From the IMG/VR virus record IMGVR_UViG_3300021437_000065, positions 1-31,109 of that record: 31,109 bases of DNA; one strand, given 5' to 3'. Positions 6,597 through 13,284 of this stretch are shown one piece after another. The notes under the pieces are model-generated. The model was not told the origin of the DNA. It ran no database searches and saw nothing but the letters and a program-made list of their open reading frames with translations. The first letter of the stretch is position 1. Every line of letters begins with the position of its first letter. The position numbers and the translations under genes were made by a program. The DNA comes from a virus.

Positions 6597-7181
6597 TTAA
6601 TCTTCCAGCTCATCCATAGTAGCGTCGATATCCTCATCGGTTAGGATAGCGCCGTTTGAAATCTTGTACTTTGCTTCAACCCATTTGGCAAAATAATCAC
6701 ACTTCAAGATACTGTCCCAGAACTCGCGATTGTCAGTATCTGCCATTCGATACTTCTTCTCATCGACTTCCCCGGTGATTTTATCAACCTTCTGATACCA
6801 ACCATTTGATGGTTTGATCACGTTACCAGACTCGAGGGCCATATCCATAAGGCCAGACCATCGGCTGATACCGCCTTTGTGGGTGACTGTGATTGGGATT
6901 TTAGATTTCTCTCGAGTTGTTCTGGACTTCTCAATATTGATAACAAAGTTATACCCAACAACCTCTGTTCCGTCCTTCTCCTGTTGCCGTCCGATAATCC
7001 AAATATCATCTGATGAATAGTAGATTCCCGTGTTATGAGAAACTACGCCATTCTCCAACAGATAATGCGAACAATCGGCGACGCTGATATCATAGACTTT
7101 CTTCTTCCCCACTGGGGTTATTCTTTTTACGCGCAGCCCACCACAATCGCCTAGCTTCTGCCATTTTTCTACGTTGTTCAT
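6597..7181 (-). CDS. uvsX: UvsX recombinase, C-terminal half with C-intein (split-intein gene)
   Basis: 194 residues from the ATG at 7181. Residues 1-50 are an intein C-half ending KKKVYDISVADCSHY, then LLENGVVSHN, with the splice-site Asn as residue 50 (codon 7034-7032). The +1 extein residue is Thr. Residues 51-194 are the C-terminal part of UvsX. TGIYYSSDDIWIIGRQQ continues T4 UvsX after its Gly-Gly-Gly L2-loop motif, and INIEKSRTTREKSK and SGLMDMALE are further T4-like blocks. A longer frame begins with GTG at 7226. The first 92 nt overlap, in another frame, the end of the endonuclease gene. Trans-splicing with the 7784-8689 product should rebuild a UvsX of about 354 residues. Confidence 0.88.
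   Translation of the reverse strand: MNNVEKWQKLGDCGGLRVKRITPVGKKKVYDISVADCSHYLLENGVVSHNTGIYYSSDDIWIIGRQQEKDGTEVVGYNFVINIEKSRTTREKSKIPITVTHKGGISRWSGLMDMALESGNVIKPSNGWYQKVDKITGEVDEKKYRMADTDNREFWDSILKCDYFAKWVEAKYKISNGAILTDEDIDATMDELED
7032..7181 (-). other. C-terminal split-intein segment
   Basis: This codes for about 50 residues, of which the last 36 or so match the usual C-intein pattern: a VYDISV block, His-Tyr, then GVVSHN before Thr. The penultimate His and terminal Asn are the residues that cyclise during splicing. No endonuclease domain is fused to it. Most of it is double-coding with the GIY-YIG gene. Confidence 0.85.
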
Positions 7182-7746
7182 CAGTTTTTGGTCTTCCACG
7201 TTGTTTATCTCCGATTTTCTTACCACTAATTAATTTCGTTTCTTCGGTATGTTTCCTACCGAAGAAACCGTTTTGCTCACCGCTTCTTCCCCTCTTCTTC
7301 CTCTCTTCTTCGCTAAACGATACTCCCTTAGAAACTCCGACCCATTCCCCCGACAGAACTTTCGGGTGCGCTCTGGGCAACCTACAAACTTTACCAGTCC
7401 CAACATGTTTATACGTAGCATATTCTGGGTCGCTATAATTAGAAATCGTTGCGATAGCTTTGTTGAAGAATTCAGGTGAAGCAACCACGTCGTTCGAAAT
7501 ATGGGTATCTCGTTCTGCTAGTATCGCCTCGTTGAACGTGTCAAACGTCCCTAGAATCTGAACCGCGTAATCAGAACAATATTTCATTATATTCTGATAT
7601 TCTTTATCAGTTGAAGACCCAACGTAGGGCCTTCCGGACTTGTCAAAGATCCTACCTTCGACGACTTCGCAGTTAGATTTACTCCCTATGTATTTGTTTG
7701 GGAAGGTTTCTCTGTTTATTTTTATCAAATATACTATGTGTTTCAT
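7090..7746 (-). CDS. GIY-YIG homing endonuclease inside the split uvsX locus
   Basis: 218 residues. The N-terminal GIY-YIG nuclease motif reads IVYLIKINRETFPNKYIGS, and AERDTHISND followed by FFNKA supplies the conserved Glu and Asn of this fold. The C-terminal DNA-binding part has NUMOD3-type repeats (NGFFGRKHTEETKLISGKKI and a KTDEQRRKMAEARR copy). Such enzymes cut intron- or intein-less alleles and spread their own locus by homing. Here it lies between the two uvsX halves, so uvsX lacking the break is the probable target. The ATG follows a perfect hairpin that could hide its ribosome-binding site. Confidence 0.88.
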   Translation of the reverse strand: MKHIVYLIKINRETFPNKYIGSKSNCEVVEGRIFDKSGRPYVGSSTDKEYQNIMKYCSDYAVQILGTFDTFNEAILAERDTHISNDVVASPEFFNKAIATISNYSDPEYATYKHVGTGKVCRLPRAHPKVLSGEWVGVSKGVSFSEEERKKRGRSGEQNGFFGRKHTEETKLISGKKIGDKQRGRPKTDEQRRKMAEARRLWWAARKKNNPSGEEESL

Positions 7747-7773
7747 ACCTGTACCTAAGTTATCGGTACAGGT
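7747..7773 (-). promoter_or_regulatory. Hairpin covering the endonuclease start region
   Basis: A perfect 9-bp inverted repeat (ACCTGTACC / GGTACAGGT, 9-nt loop) ends directly at the ATG of the GIY-YIG gene. The only AGG-type ribosome-binding bases before the ATG are in or beside the right arm. In early transcripts reading through from uvsX the hairpin should repress endonuclease translation. Confidence 0.6.
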
Positions 7774-7780
7774 ATTTATT
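7773..7780 (-). promoter_or_regulatory. Late-promoter-like octamer before the endonuclease gene
   Basis: The minus strand reads AATAAATA, 7 of 8 matches to the T4 late promoter TATAAATA. A start about six bases downstream would fall within the left arm of the hairpin, giving an mRNA that cannot form it. This resembles the known control of the T4 I-TevI gene. The single mismatch keeps the call weak. Confidence 0.35.
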
Positions 7781-7783
7781 AAA

Positions 7784-8059
7784 TCACAACTTCAAGACCT
7801 CGTCGTCTACAATTAGATCTTCAGCGTCAACCCAACCGTCATGAGTCAAGAACGGATGTTGTCCAGAAACGGTAACAACATATCCGTCCTCAAATTCGAT
7901 CTCGAGGCATTCGGGTTCACCAAACTCCAACGTCTCTGGCGTCCAAGTATGCGTGACCAGTTTCTCCCCCTCTAGCGTACAGACGATATCGCCAACAACG
8001 ATTTCCTCAATAGATTTTAGGCCAGAAATCGTTTGAATCTGAGTTTTCTCCAACAGACA
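7784..8059 (-). other. N-terminal split-intein segment
   Basis: It starts with the Cys codon at 8059-8057. CLLEKTQIQTISGLKSIEEI, then VVGDIV, is a typical intein block A. The GQHPFLTHDGW stretch contributes the block B-type His. The segment ends with DAEDLIVDDEVLKL and a stop, where a contiguous mini-intein would continue into its C-half. The 91-residue size is in the range of known split N-inteins. Confidence 0.88.
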
Positions 8060-8689
8060 ACCGCCGCTTACGATAGATCGGCTGTAAGTTTCTTGACTTT
8101 GATAGACGTGATTTACTACAATCAAAGGAATATCTTTGAGTTTTAGGTGAGGCGTCACCATACGGAAGATTGATTTCAAAGATTTTGCGCGGCTAAGATC
8201 CGCCACAGACTTTCCATCAACTGCATCGTCAACCTCTTTCTTTGATGCGAGGTTTCCAATCGAGTCAATGACGATAATCAGGCGGTCTTTTCGAGTGATA
8301 CCGCCAATCTGCTTCATAATATCGAATTTCAGCTGTTCGATATCAGTGATTGGGGTATGGACAACGCGATTCATATCAACTCCAAACGAATCAAAGTACG
8401 TTTGTGGAGTACCGAATTCACTGTCGTAAAACAAACAGACGCTATCCTTATATTTCGCCTGATACGCTTGGATCGCTAACAGCGCGAAGCTAGTCTTGAA
8501 GTGCTTTGATGGCCCAGCCAACACAGTCAACCCAGAAGTAAATCCTCCATCCAGTTTTCCTGAGAACGCGATATTAATCGCTGGAATCTCTGTTGTCACG
8601 TATTCTAGTTCTTCAAAGAACTTTGACTCGTTTAGAATCGCGGTCTCTTTGATTGTTGTGTTTGCTTTCAGTTTATCAAGTAAGCTCAT
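7784..8689 (-). CDS. uvsX: UvsX recombinase, N-terminal half with N-intein (split-intein gene)
   Basis: 301 residues from the ATG at 8689, with AAGGAAAC before it; the frame is open further upstream but has no better start. Residues 1-210 are the RecA-like core of UvsX: Walker A GPSKHFKTS (59-67), CLFYDSEFG, Walker B IIVIDSIGNLASKK (138-151), SRAKSLKSIFRMVTP and VVNHVYQSQETYS, ending SGG. Residue 211 is Cys and opens a 91-residue N-intein, after which the gene stops. UvsX coats single-stranded DNA with UvsY for strand exchange and recombination-dependent replication. Without splicing, this half lacks the C-terminal part of the core, so activity should depend on joining to the 6597-7181 product. 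Confidence 0.92.
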   Translation of the reverse strand: MSLLDKLKANTTIKETAILNESKFFEELEYVTTEIPAINIAFSGKLDGGFTSGLTVLAGPSKHFKTSFALLAIQAYQAKYKDSVCLFYDSEFGTPQTYFDSFGVDMNRVVHTPITDIEQLKFDIMKQIGGITRKDRLIIVIDSIGNLASKKEVDDAVDGKSVADLSRAKSLKSIFRMVTPHLKLKDIPLIVVNHVYQSQETYSRSIVSGGCLLEKTQIQTISGLKSIEEIVVGDIVCTLEGEKLVTHTWTPETLEFGEPECLEIEFEDGYVVTVSGQHPFLTHDGWVDAEDLIVDDEVLKL

Positions 8690-9578
8690 AGTTTCCTTTG
8701 GTTGCGTTATTACTCCGACCAAACAAGTTGGCCTTCTTCTTTTCAGACAGGATCATTCCTCGAACCCATCCTTCCCCTGGGCATTCTGGCGCCCTGGTGT
8801 TAATCGTTCCGTTGTTATAGAACTTCCAATTCTTCACCTTCGCTGAACCTTTCTTTCCGGCCTCGGCAGCGTGCTTCTTAACCAATTCAGGATTAGCTTC
8901 GCGGTATTCTTTTGTCATACAGCCGCCAATGCCGTTCTTTTCAAGCTGAATCTTAGCTGCTTTGGACGCCCACTCGCTACGGTACTGTTGATTCTCTGGG
9001 GCGAAAATCCCATGCAGACGCTCTTTGGTTTTCTTCCCAGAGGCTGAACTAATTTCTCGGTCTGGTGGAGGAATAAGACCAAGTTTGTGATTCAATTTTG
9101 ACTGGGACGAAATATCATAGTTTGGTGAGAATATCCCAGACTTATTTTTCTTGGCCTGAGCCCCACCTATCTTACCGCCAATAGAACACATTTCGGAAAA
9201 GTCCGGTATCTCGTTACCGCCCGCCATTACGTTCATAAGAGGACCTCCTTCAAAGAAACGGCCGTACTCGGCAATCAAATCTCGCTCAATCTGATACGCA
9301 TCAGATTCAGACAAATTACCTTCCATAATGTGGACAAATGGAGGTTCGCCGTTCAGGGATTTCAATTTACCGCTCACCCTCAGAGAAGCAGCGCCTACGA
9401 TATGTTCCCACCCGCGAAGCCCCTTGCCTTTCCCGATGTAGAATATCTGACCACTTGGTTCGGCAAGCGCGTACACGTAATACGGGGTCTGCGGGTCAAA
9501 CGATTTTACAGTATCTTTGAATGATTTATATTCACCAACCAGCATATCACCATCAATGAATTCGAGTAGTTTCTTCAT
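8676..9578 (-). CDS. GIY-YIG family homing endonuclease between polymerase and uvsX
   Basis: 300 residues. YYVYALAEPSGQIFYIGKGK (about 33-52) is the GIY-YIG motif, followed by an RGWEHI segment and IERDLIAEYGRFFEGGPLMN with the catalytic Glu and Asn. The C-terminal half has SASGKKTKERL-type repeats and NNGTINTRAPECPGEGW, a DNA-binding motif frequent in phage homing nucleases. It is free-standing, reads into the start of uvsX (14-nt overlap), and has its own promoter with a -10 only 6 nt before the ATG. A flanking gene (43B or uvsX) in related phages is the likely target; this is inferred. Confidence 0.85.
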   Translation of the reverse strand: MKKLLEFIDGDMLVGEYKSFKDTVKSFDPQTPYYVYALAEPSGQIFYIGKGKGLRGWEHIVGAASLRVSGKLKSLNGEPPFVHIMEGNLSESDAYQIERDLIAEYGRFFEGGPLMNVMAGGNEIPDFSEMCSIGGKIGGAQAKKNKSGIFSPNYDISSQSKLNHKLGLIPPPDREISSASGKKTKERLHGIFAPENQQYRSEWASKAAKIQLEKNGIGGCMTKEYREANPELVKKHAAEAGKKGSAKVKNWKFYNNGTINTRAPECPGEGWVRGMILSEKKKANLFGRSNNATKGNYELT

Positions 9579-9584
9579 ACGTTA

Positions 9585-9613
9585 ATTATAAATCAGATTC
9601 TCAAATTGCAAAA
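9585..9613 (-). promoter_or_regulatory. Promoter for the endonuclease and uvsX N-half
   Basis: On the minus strand TTTTGC (9613-9608), a 17-nt spacer and TATAAT (9590-9585). The -35 abuts the polymerase stop codon. TATAAT is followed by only TAACGT before the ATG, so the transcript is probably leaderless. Confidence 0.65.
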
Positions 9614-10943
9614 TTAAAAGAACTCATCCAGTGACGAGGTCTCAATTGCGTTCCAATTGATTGCGTCCAGAATAACGCTCATCGCAGCAAGGAAAGTCTT
9701 TTCAAACTGCAACTCATAATCCACGTTTCCAATAACCCCAAACTCAGCGGGCAACTCCCCCTCGACTGGGAATGCAATGATATTCTCGCGAATCTTATTT
9801 GGAGTCTTCAAATAAATGAACTTGACCTTTGACCCCTCGGTGATCAGCCGATACTTGCCCGTCAACCCCAGCTTCTTCAGGTAGTGGTTATACAACAGCG
9901 CTGCCCTCACGTGTACTGGACATCCCTTCTTGTATATAGTAGTTGCGTCAGAGTACTCGTCCAGGTTATTGGCGCCTCTTGGGAATGCAACCTGATCATA
10001 GGGGAGTCGCATGAACTCATCGCGTACCTGGGCAATATACGCCTGAGTTTTCTGCTCGTCTCCATCGAAAATAATATCCAGCGCACTCTTCAGTTTATCT
10101 CGGACAAATCGCGGGGTTGAGCTTCGCACCATCTCTAGTCCCTTGACCTTGAACTTTGGTTGGGAATACGTTACGCCCTCACTTGAGTGGACCTTCAGCA
10201 CGTAGCGTTTCTTGCCAGCCCAGATAGCTGCGCTACAGGAGGTTTCCAGTTTGAAGGAAAGCCGATTCTCATACGAGTTCATCTTGGTGCAGCACTGCTC
10301 GCAAAACTTGTTGACGATCGGGGTGAGTTTGTCAATAGCAAGTTTCTCAATCGTTTTGATTGCTTTGTCATCAGAAACGTTGAATTTCTTGAATGCAACA
10401 TCCAAAGTGTAATACAGCGAATCCGTATCAATGTAGACGAGATACTTCTCGTTTCTGGTTCCGAACAACGCATTCAGTTCAGCGTCGATCTTGTCCTCAA
10501 TAGTTCTCAGTACGTACTGTCCAGTCAGAGTGATGCTGGCAGCGTGATCGTGTTTGAAGAACCGGAAATGCTCGTTCGCAGTCGCACCATATCATTTGTG
10601 TTCAGATTGAGTCGTTAATTCAATCCCGGTATTTCACCAGCTACATGTTACCACGCAGATCAGACTATATCACACACCACTTGGGTGTCTCCCCGTTTCC
10701 ACCCACTTGGGTGTACGCCGTTCGGCTAGTCGTTGAACCTTCCTATTTCTAGGCTTGGCTGCTGATTGTCCCATAGGGAGTTTCCAGCAATTAAAGGAGT
10801 TTTCTAGATGCGTCGCCGCACCAAGCCCCATATTAGTCTAGGGAATTGAGCAACACTTTTATCGCTTGTTGTTCGGCGTCAAGCGCAGAGATTTTACTCT
10901 CGATTGCCTTCGCTTTGAGTTTTAATTCTTCAGTTCGTTTCAT
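9614..10943 (-). CDS. 43B: DNA polymerase gp43, C-terminal polypeptide (spliced gene)
   Basis: Two exons, 10943-10840 and 10592-9614, give 360 residues after removal of the intron at 10593-10839. The ATG at 10943 has an AAAGGG site before it. Exon 1 ends in motif B, with K29, N33 and, across the splice, Y36-G37 (KVLLNSLYG). Exon 2 has SITLTGQ and motif C YIDTDS (catalytic D90 and D92). Motif B Lys to motif C Asp is 61 residues, the same spacing as I recall for RB69 polymerase. The tail SSLDEFF resembles the clamp-binding peptide of T4-type polymerases. It should assemble with the N-terminal polypeptide to form the replicative polymerase. The first 25 residues are strongly charged and helical. 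Confidence 0.9.
10593..10839 (-). ncRNA. Group I self-splicing intron in the polymerase motif B
   Basis: 247 nt. The reading frame is closed here on the minus strand but joins perfectly if 10839-10593 is removed: AATTCCCT plus ATATGGTGCG gives Asn-Ser-Leu-Tyr-Gly. The 5' exon ends in T and the intron ends in G, as group I introns require. Core elements visible are GGTTCAACGACTAG (P7-type 5' strand), GATATAGTCTGATCT (P7-type 3' strand), and an AATTGCTGGAAACTCC to AATCAGCAGCCAAGC P4/P6 region. There is no ORF inside. Subgroup IA is suggested by extra paired sequence between the P7 strands, but the fold was not computed. Confidence 0.88.
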
Positions 10944-10962
10944 ATGCCCTTTCGTTACGCCA

Positions 10963-10991
10963 ATTATAGTTTGCAATGAATAATAACAAAA
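10963..10991 (-). promoter_or_regulatory. Promoter between the two polymerase genes
   Basis: On the minus strand TTTTGT (10991-10986), a 17-nt spacer and TATAAT (10968-10963). The -35 touches the stop codon of the N-terminal polymerase gene. The 19-nt leader carries an AAAGGG ribosome-binding site. A separate promoter supports 43B being an independent gene rather than the product of a sequencing frameshift. Confidence 0.65.
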
Positions 10992-12449
10992 TTATTCGAT
11001 CGAAGCGAGTTCTTGATGAATCTCTTCCAACTCCTGCTCAAGCCGCAACATTTCGGTTTTGGCCTTCTTTCGCATTGCCATATACTCTTCAACTAACCGA
11101 GGCAATACCCCGCGCACGTCGCGTCGATAGACCGCCCCGATAGGGGTTACGATATTACCCCCGGTATCAATTGAATTTCCAGCAAGGAAATCGTCAATCG
11201 TCGCCCCACAATTACCAACCCAAGTTTCAGGGCTGATATTATTGGTCATGATAATACTAGGGTATAGACTGGTTGCATCAAGCGAAACAACGTTCTTATA
11301 CCAACCTGGAACTGGCTCCTTCACATAAGCCCCGTCTAAAAACTGAGCCCGTTCCCTATCCTGCTGCGGGAGAACCACATTGTTCTTGATACAGTCATTT
11401 GTGATGATAGCGTCCCAAACCTTCACAGGCGATGACACGTCCTCGTAGTTGACGTTGGCCTTATACGCGACTGTCAATACCAACTCAATCAACCGCAGCT
11501 TATCGTCCAGCTGCTTGATCAGGAGCGCATCAACGCAGTTATAATCGGTAAACAAATTCCAATCAGTACGGTGAAACTCATTCCACGATTTGAATTGACT
11601 GTGATCAAGTTTCGTGTGACCCAACTCAACCATCGCAATATGCTGGAGTGAGTATGATTCCTGTTTGGTGAGGATATACTTCTTGTAGAGATCAATGTAG
11701 TCAAGAACAGATACGCCAAGAATCTCAACGGCGAACTCGCGCTTACCCTTGAATTCTCTTTCTCGACAAGAAACGCGACCCCAAGGCGATAATCGCTTGA
11801 TCGCGTCTTCCCCTAGAATAGAAGTAATTCTATTAATCAGATAGGGTAAGTCAAACTGCGCCACGTTCCAGCCCGTTATGATATCAACGCGCTTTTGTTC
11901 CCAGAAGTTGATAAACTGCTTAAGCAATTCCTTCTCGGAAGAACAATCCATGTAGCTGGTTTTGGCTTTCCCAGTATATCCATTGACGCCGAAGGTGAAT
12001 GCCTGTTCGGTAATCATATTGACCAAGGTGATCAGCAGTACCTTGGCCTTGGCTGTTCCAGGGTCTGGAAACTCAGTATTACCATCAGCGTCTTCAACCA
12101 CCTCAGTCTCAATGTCAACGCTCCAGCTGCTCAGGTAGGAGTAATCCCAAGCGGTCGAGCCGTACTCATTCATAAACTGAAGGGAGTAGTTCAGCTGACC
12201 GAAAATCGGAAAACCGTCAACTCCATCATACTTCTTAACGAACTCTCGACAGTCAACAATCGAACCCGGCTGGATAGGGTATGCATCATCGCCGTAGAGG
12301 GTTTTAAATGGTGACTGGATGCCCTTTTGTTGACCCTTACCGTATAGGGTCGGTTTCCACTGAACTTTTCGGTTGTTCGGAATACCGTCAATAACCTCGC
12401 GAACCAGAACAGTGCTGCCCTGGATTGCCACATTTGTATAAAATTTCAT
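10992..12449 (-). CDS. 43A: DNA polymerase gp43, N-terminal polypeptide
   Basis: 485 residues covering the N-terminal domain, the 3'-5' proofreading exonuclease and the first half of the palm. Exonuclease motifs are WSVDIETE (D112, E114), TGWNVAQFD (D200) and DYNCVDA (D307). Polymerase motif A is SLDATSLYPSII (D391). The protein then runs into a charged helix (EEYMAMRKKAKTEMLRLEQE and on) and stops in the fingers before motif B. T4 gp43 has about 898 residues; the two polypeptides here sum to 845. The ATG overlaps the stop of the DexA-like gene by 4 nt. Split gp43 genes are known in some T4-related Aeromonas phages. Confidence 0.92.
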   Translation of the reverse strand: MKFYTNVAIQGSTVLVREVIDGIPNNRKVQWKPTLYGKGQQKGIQSPFKTLYGDDAYPIQPGSIVDCREFVKKYDGVDGFPIFGQLNYSLQFMNEYGSTAWDYSYLSSWSVDIETEVVEDADGNTEFPDPGTAKAKVLLITLVNMITEQAFTFGVNGYTGKAKTSYMDCSSEKELLKQFINFWEQKRVDIITGWNVAQFDLPYLINRITSILGEDAIKRLSPWGRVSCREREFKGKREFAVEILGVSVLDYIDLYKKYILTKQESYSLQHIAMVELGHTKLDHSQFKSWNEFHRTDWNLFTDYNCVDALLIKQLDDKLRLIELVLTVAYKANVNYEDVSSPVKVWDAIITNDCIKNNVVLPQQDRERAQFLDGAYVKEPVPGWYKNVVSLDATSLYPSIIMTNNISPETWVGNCGATIDDFLAGNSIDTGGNIVTPIGAVYRRDVRGVLPRLVEEYMAMRKKAKTEMLRLEQELEEIHQELASIE

Positions 12450-13030
12450 CGAGTTCCTCGGAGCATCATCAAAGCATCGTACGCGCAGTCATGAACTGGG
12501 TCGTGTTTGATAACGGTATATTGATCAAAATCAGGGATATCCACGTAGCCTGCCTTGCTGTTTGGATAAAGCAGGTCAATTGCAGTGCGCACATCCCGAT
12601 AACAATTGTAAGGTACAATGGGCGATTTGCCTACTGAACGAAATAATGATTCAAAGCAGGGTTGGTCCAACGACCCGCGAACCCAAACGGGTAGAGTCTT
12701 CCAGTTTGGGAATTTCTGATACCAGTCACAAAGGGAATCAAGCCCCTCAATAACTGTCATATCGTTATCGCCAGGGAGTAGGCTAGTCCGCTTCTGAACG
12801 TCGCCTTGTTTCTTCCACCAGTTCAACGTATCAGCGTCGACCGTTCGGCCCATGCTGCGCTGTTCTTTTGCATCGAACTTTGCAAACGCCGCCCCATCTA
12901 ATAACTGCTGATACGCAGTCAGGTTATCTGTCGACAAGTCATCTGGGTCAACGTAAACGAACGCTGCTGATAACACAACAGAGGTACTCTCAACCCCAAG
13001 GGTTTCCAAGTCCAACACAAAGAATGCCAT
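12446..13030 (-). CDS. dexA: DexA-like 3'-5' exonuclease (DEDD family)
   Basis: 194 residues against 227 for T4 DexA. FVLDLETLG (D7, E9) is the first acidic motif, VRGSLDQPCFESLF carries the second Asp, and KHDPVHDCAYDALMM is the His-x4-Asp motif of the DEDDh type. These enzymes remove nucleotides from 3' ends with two metal ions. In T4, DexA contributes to host DNA breakdown and DNA processing. GAGGG lies upstream of the ATG, and the gene overlaps the polymerase start by 4 nt. The match is to the superfamily and T4 context; the exact substrate is inferred. Confidence 0.75.
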   Translation of the reverse strand: MAFFVLDLETLGVESTSVVLSAAFVYVDPDDLSTDNLTAYQQLLDGAAFAKFDAKEQRSMGRTVDADTLNWWKKQGDVQKRTSLLPGDNDMTVIEGLDSLCDWYQKFPNWKTLPVWVRGSLDQPCFESLFRSVGKSPIVPYNCYRDVRTAIDLLYPNSKAGYVDIPDFDQYTVIKHDPVHDCAYDALMMLRGTR

Positions 13031-13051
13031 AATAAAGCCCTCAAAAGATCA

Positions 13052-13080
13052 ATTCTACCCTTGATCTGAGAATTGCAAAA
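13052..13080 (-). promoter_or_regulatory. Promoter for dexA-like and polymerase genes
   Basis: On the minus strand TTTTGC (13080-13075), a 17-nt spacer and TAGAAT (13057-13052). The -35 directly follows the stop codon of the 59-residue gene upstream. It has the same TTTTGC block as the promoter at 9585-9613. Confidence 0.6.
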
Positions 13081-13260
13081 TTATTCGCTCACAGAGTCAA
13101 CCCATTTTCTAGCAAGCTCATCGCTCAGGAAGAACCGGACAAAGTACTCGTCGTTCTTCCCAAACGCCATAATCATAATGTTTGAATTGTTGGTAATTGA
13201 GGCTCGGAAAATCCAGCCATTCTTCTTTACCAACGGAAACACAGCAAGTCTTGAGATCAT
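13081..13260 (-). CDS. Hypothetical protein (59 aa)
   Basis: 59 residues starting MISRLAVFPLVKKNGWIFRA and containing NDEYFVRFFLSDELARKWVD. I do not recognise it. The frame is fully open between the terminator hairpin and the promoter, and fills the gap exactly. No ribosome-binding site precedes the ATG, so the start is uncertain. The F-V-R-F-F stretch recalls the paralogous family's end, but the rest does not align. Confidence 0.5.
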   Translation of the reverse strand: MISRLAVFPLVKKNGWIFRASITNNSNIMIMAFGKNDEYFVRFFLSDELARKWVDSVSE

Positions 13261-13261
13261 A

Positions 13262-13282
13262 CGAAAAGGGCCGAAGCCCTTT
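13262..13282 (-). terminator. Terminator-like hairpin after hsp20
   Basis: On the minus strand AAAGGGC, loop TTCG and GCCCTTT form a perfect 7-bp stem followed by TCGT, with four Ts in a row at the stem base. It ends the gp44-gp62-regA-hsp20 gene group. The U-tract is short, so termination may be partial. Confidence 0.65.
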
Positions 13283-13284
13283 GT

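Noticed and set aside
8496-8846. Plus-strand open frame of 116 codons
   Set aside because: It is antisense to UvsX and the endonuclease, both with strong family matches.
9614-10468. Polymerase C-terminal gene starting at the TTG at 10468
   Set aside because: It would lack motif B and the fingers; the intron model restores both with correct splice-site bases.
10187-10618. Plus-strand open frame of 143 codons
   Set aside because: It runs antisense to the polymerase C-terminal gene and across its splice site, has no recognisable protein features, and all other genes are on the minus strand.
11895-12314. Plus-strand open frame of 139 codons
   Set aside because: It is the antisense shadow of the conserved exonuclease region of the polymerase.
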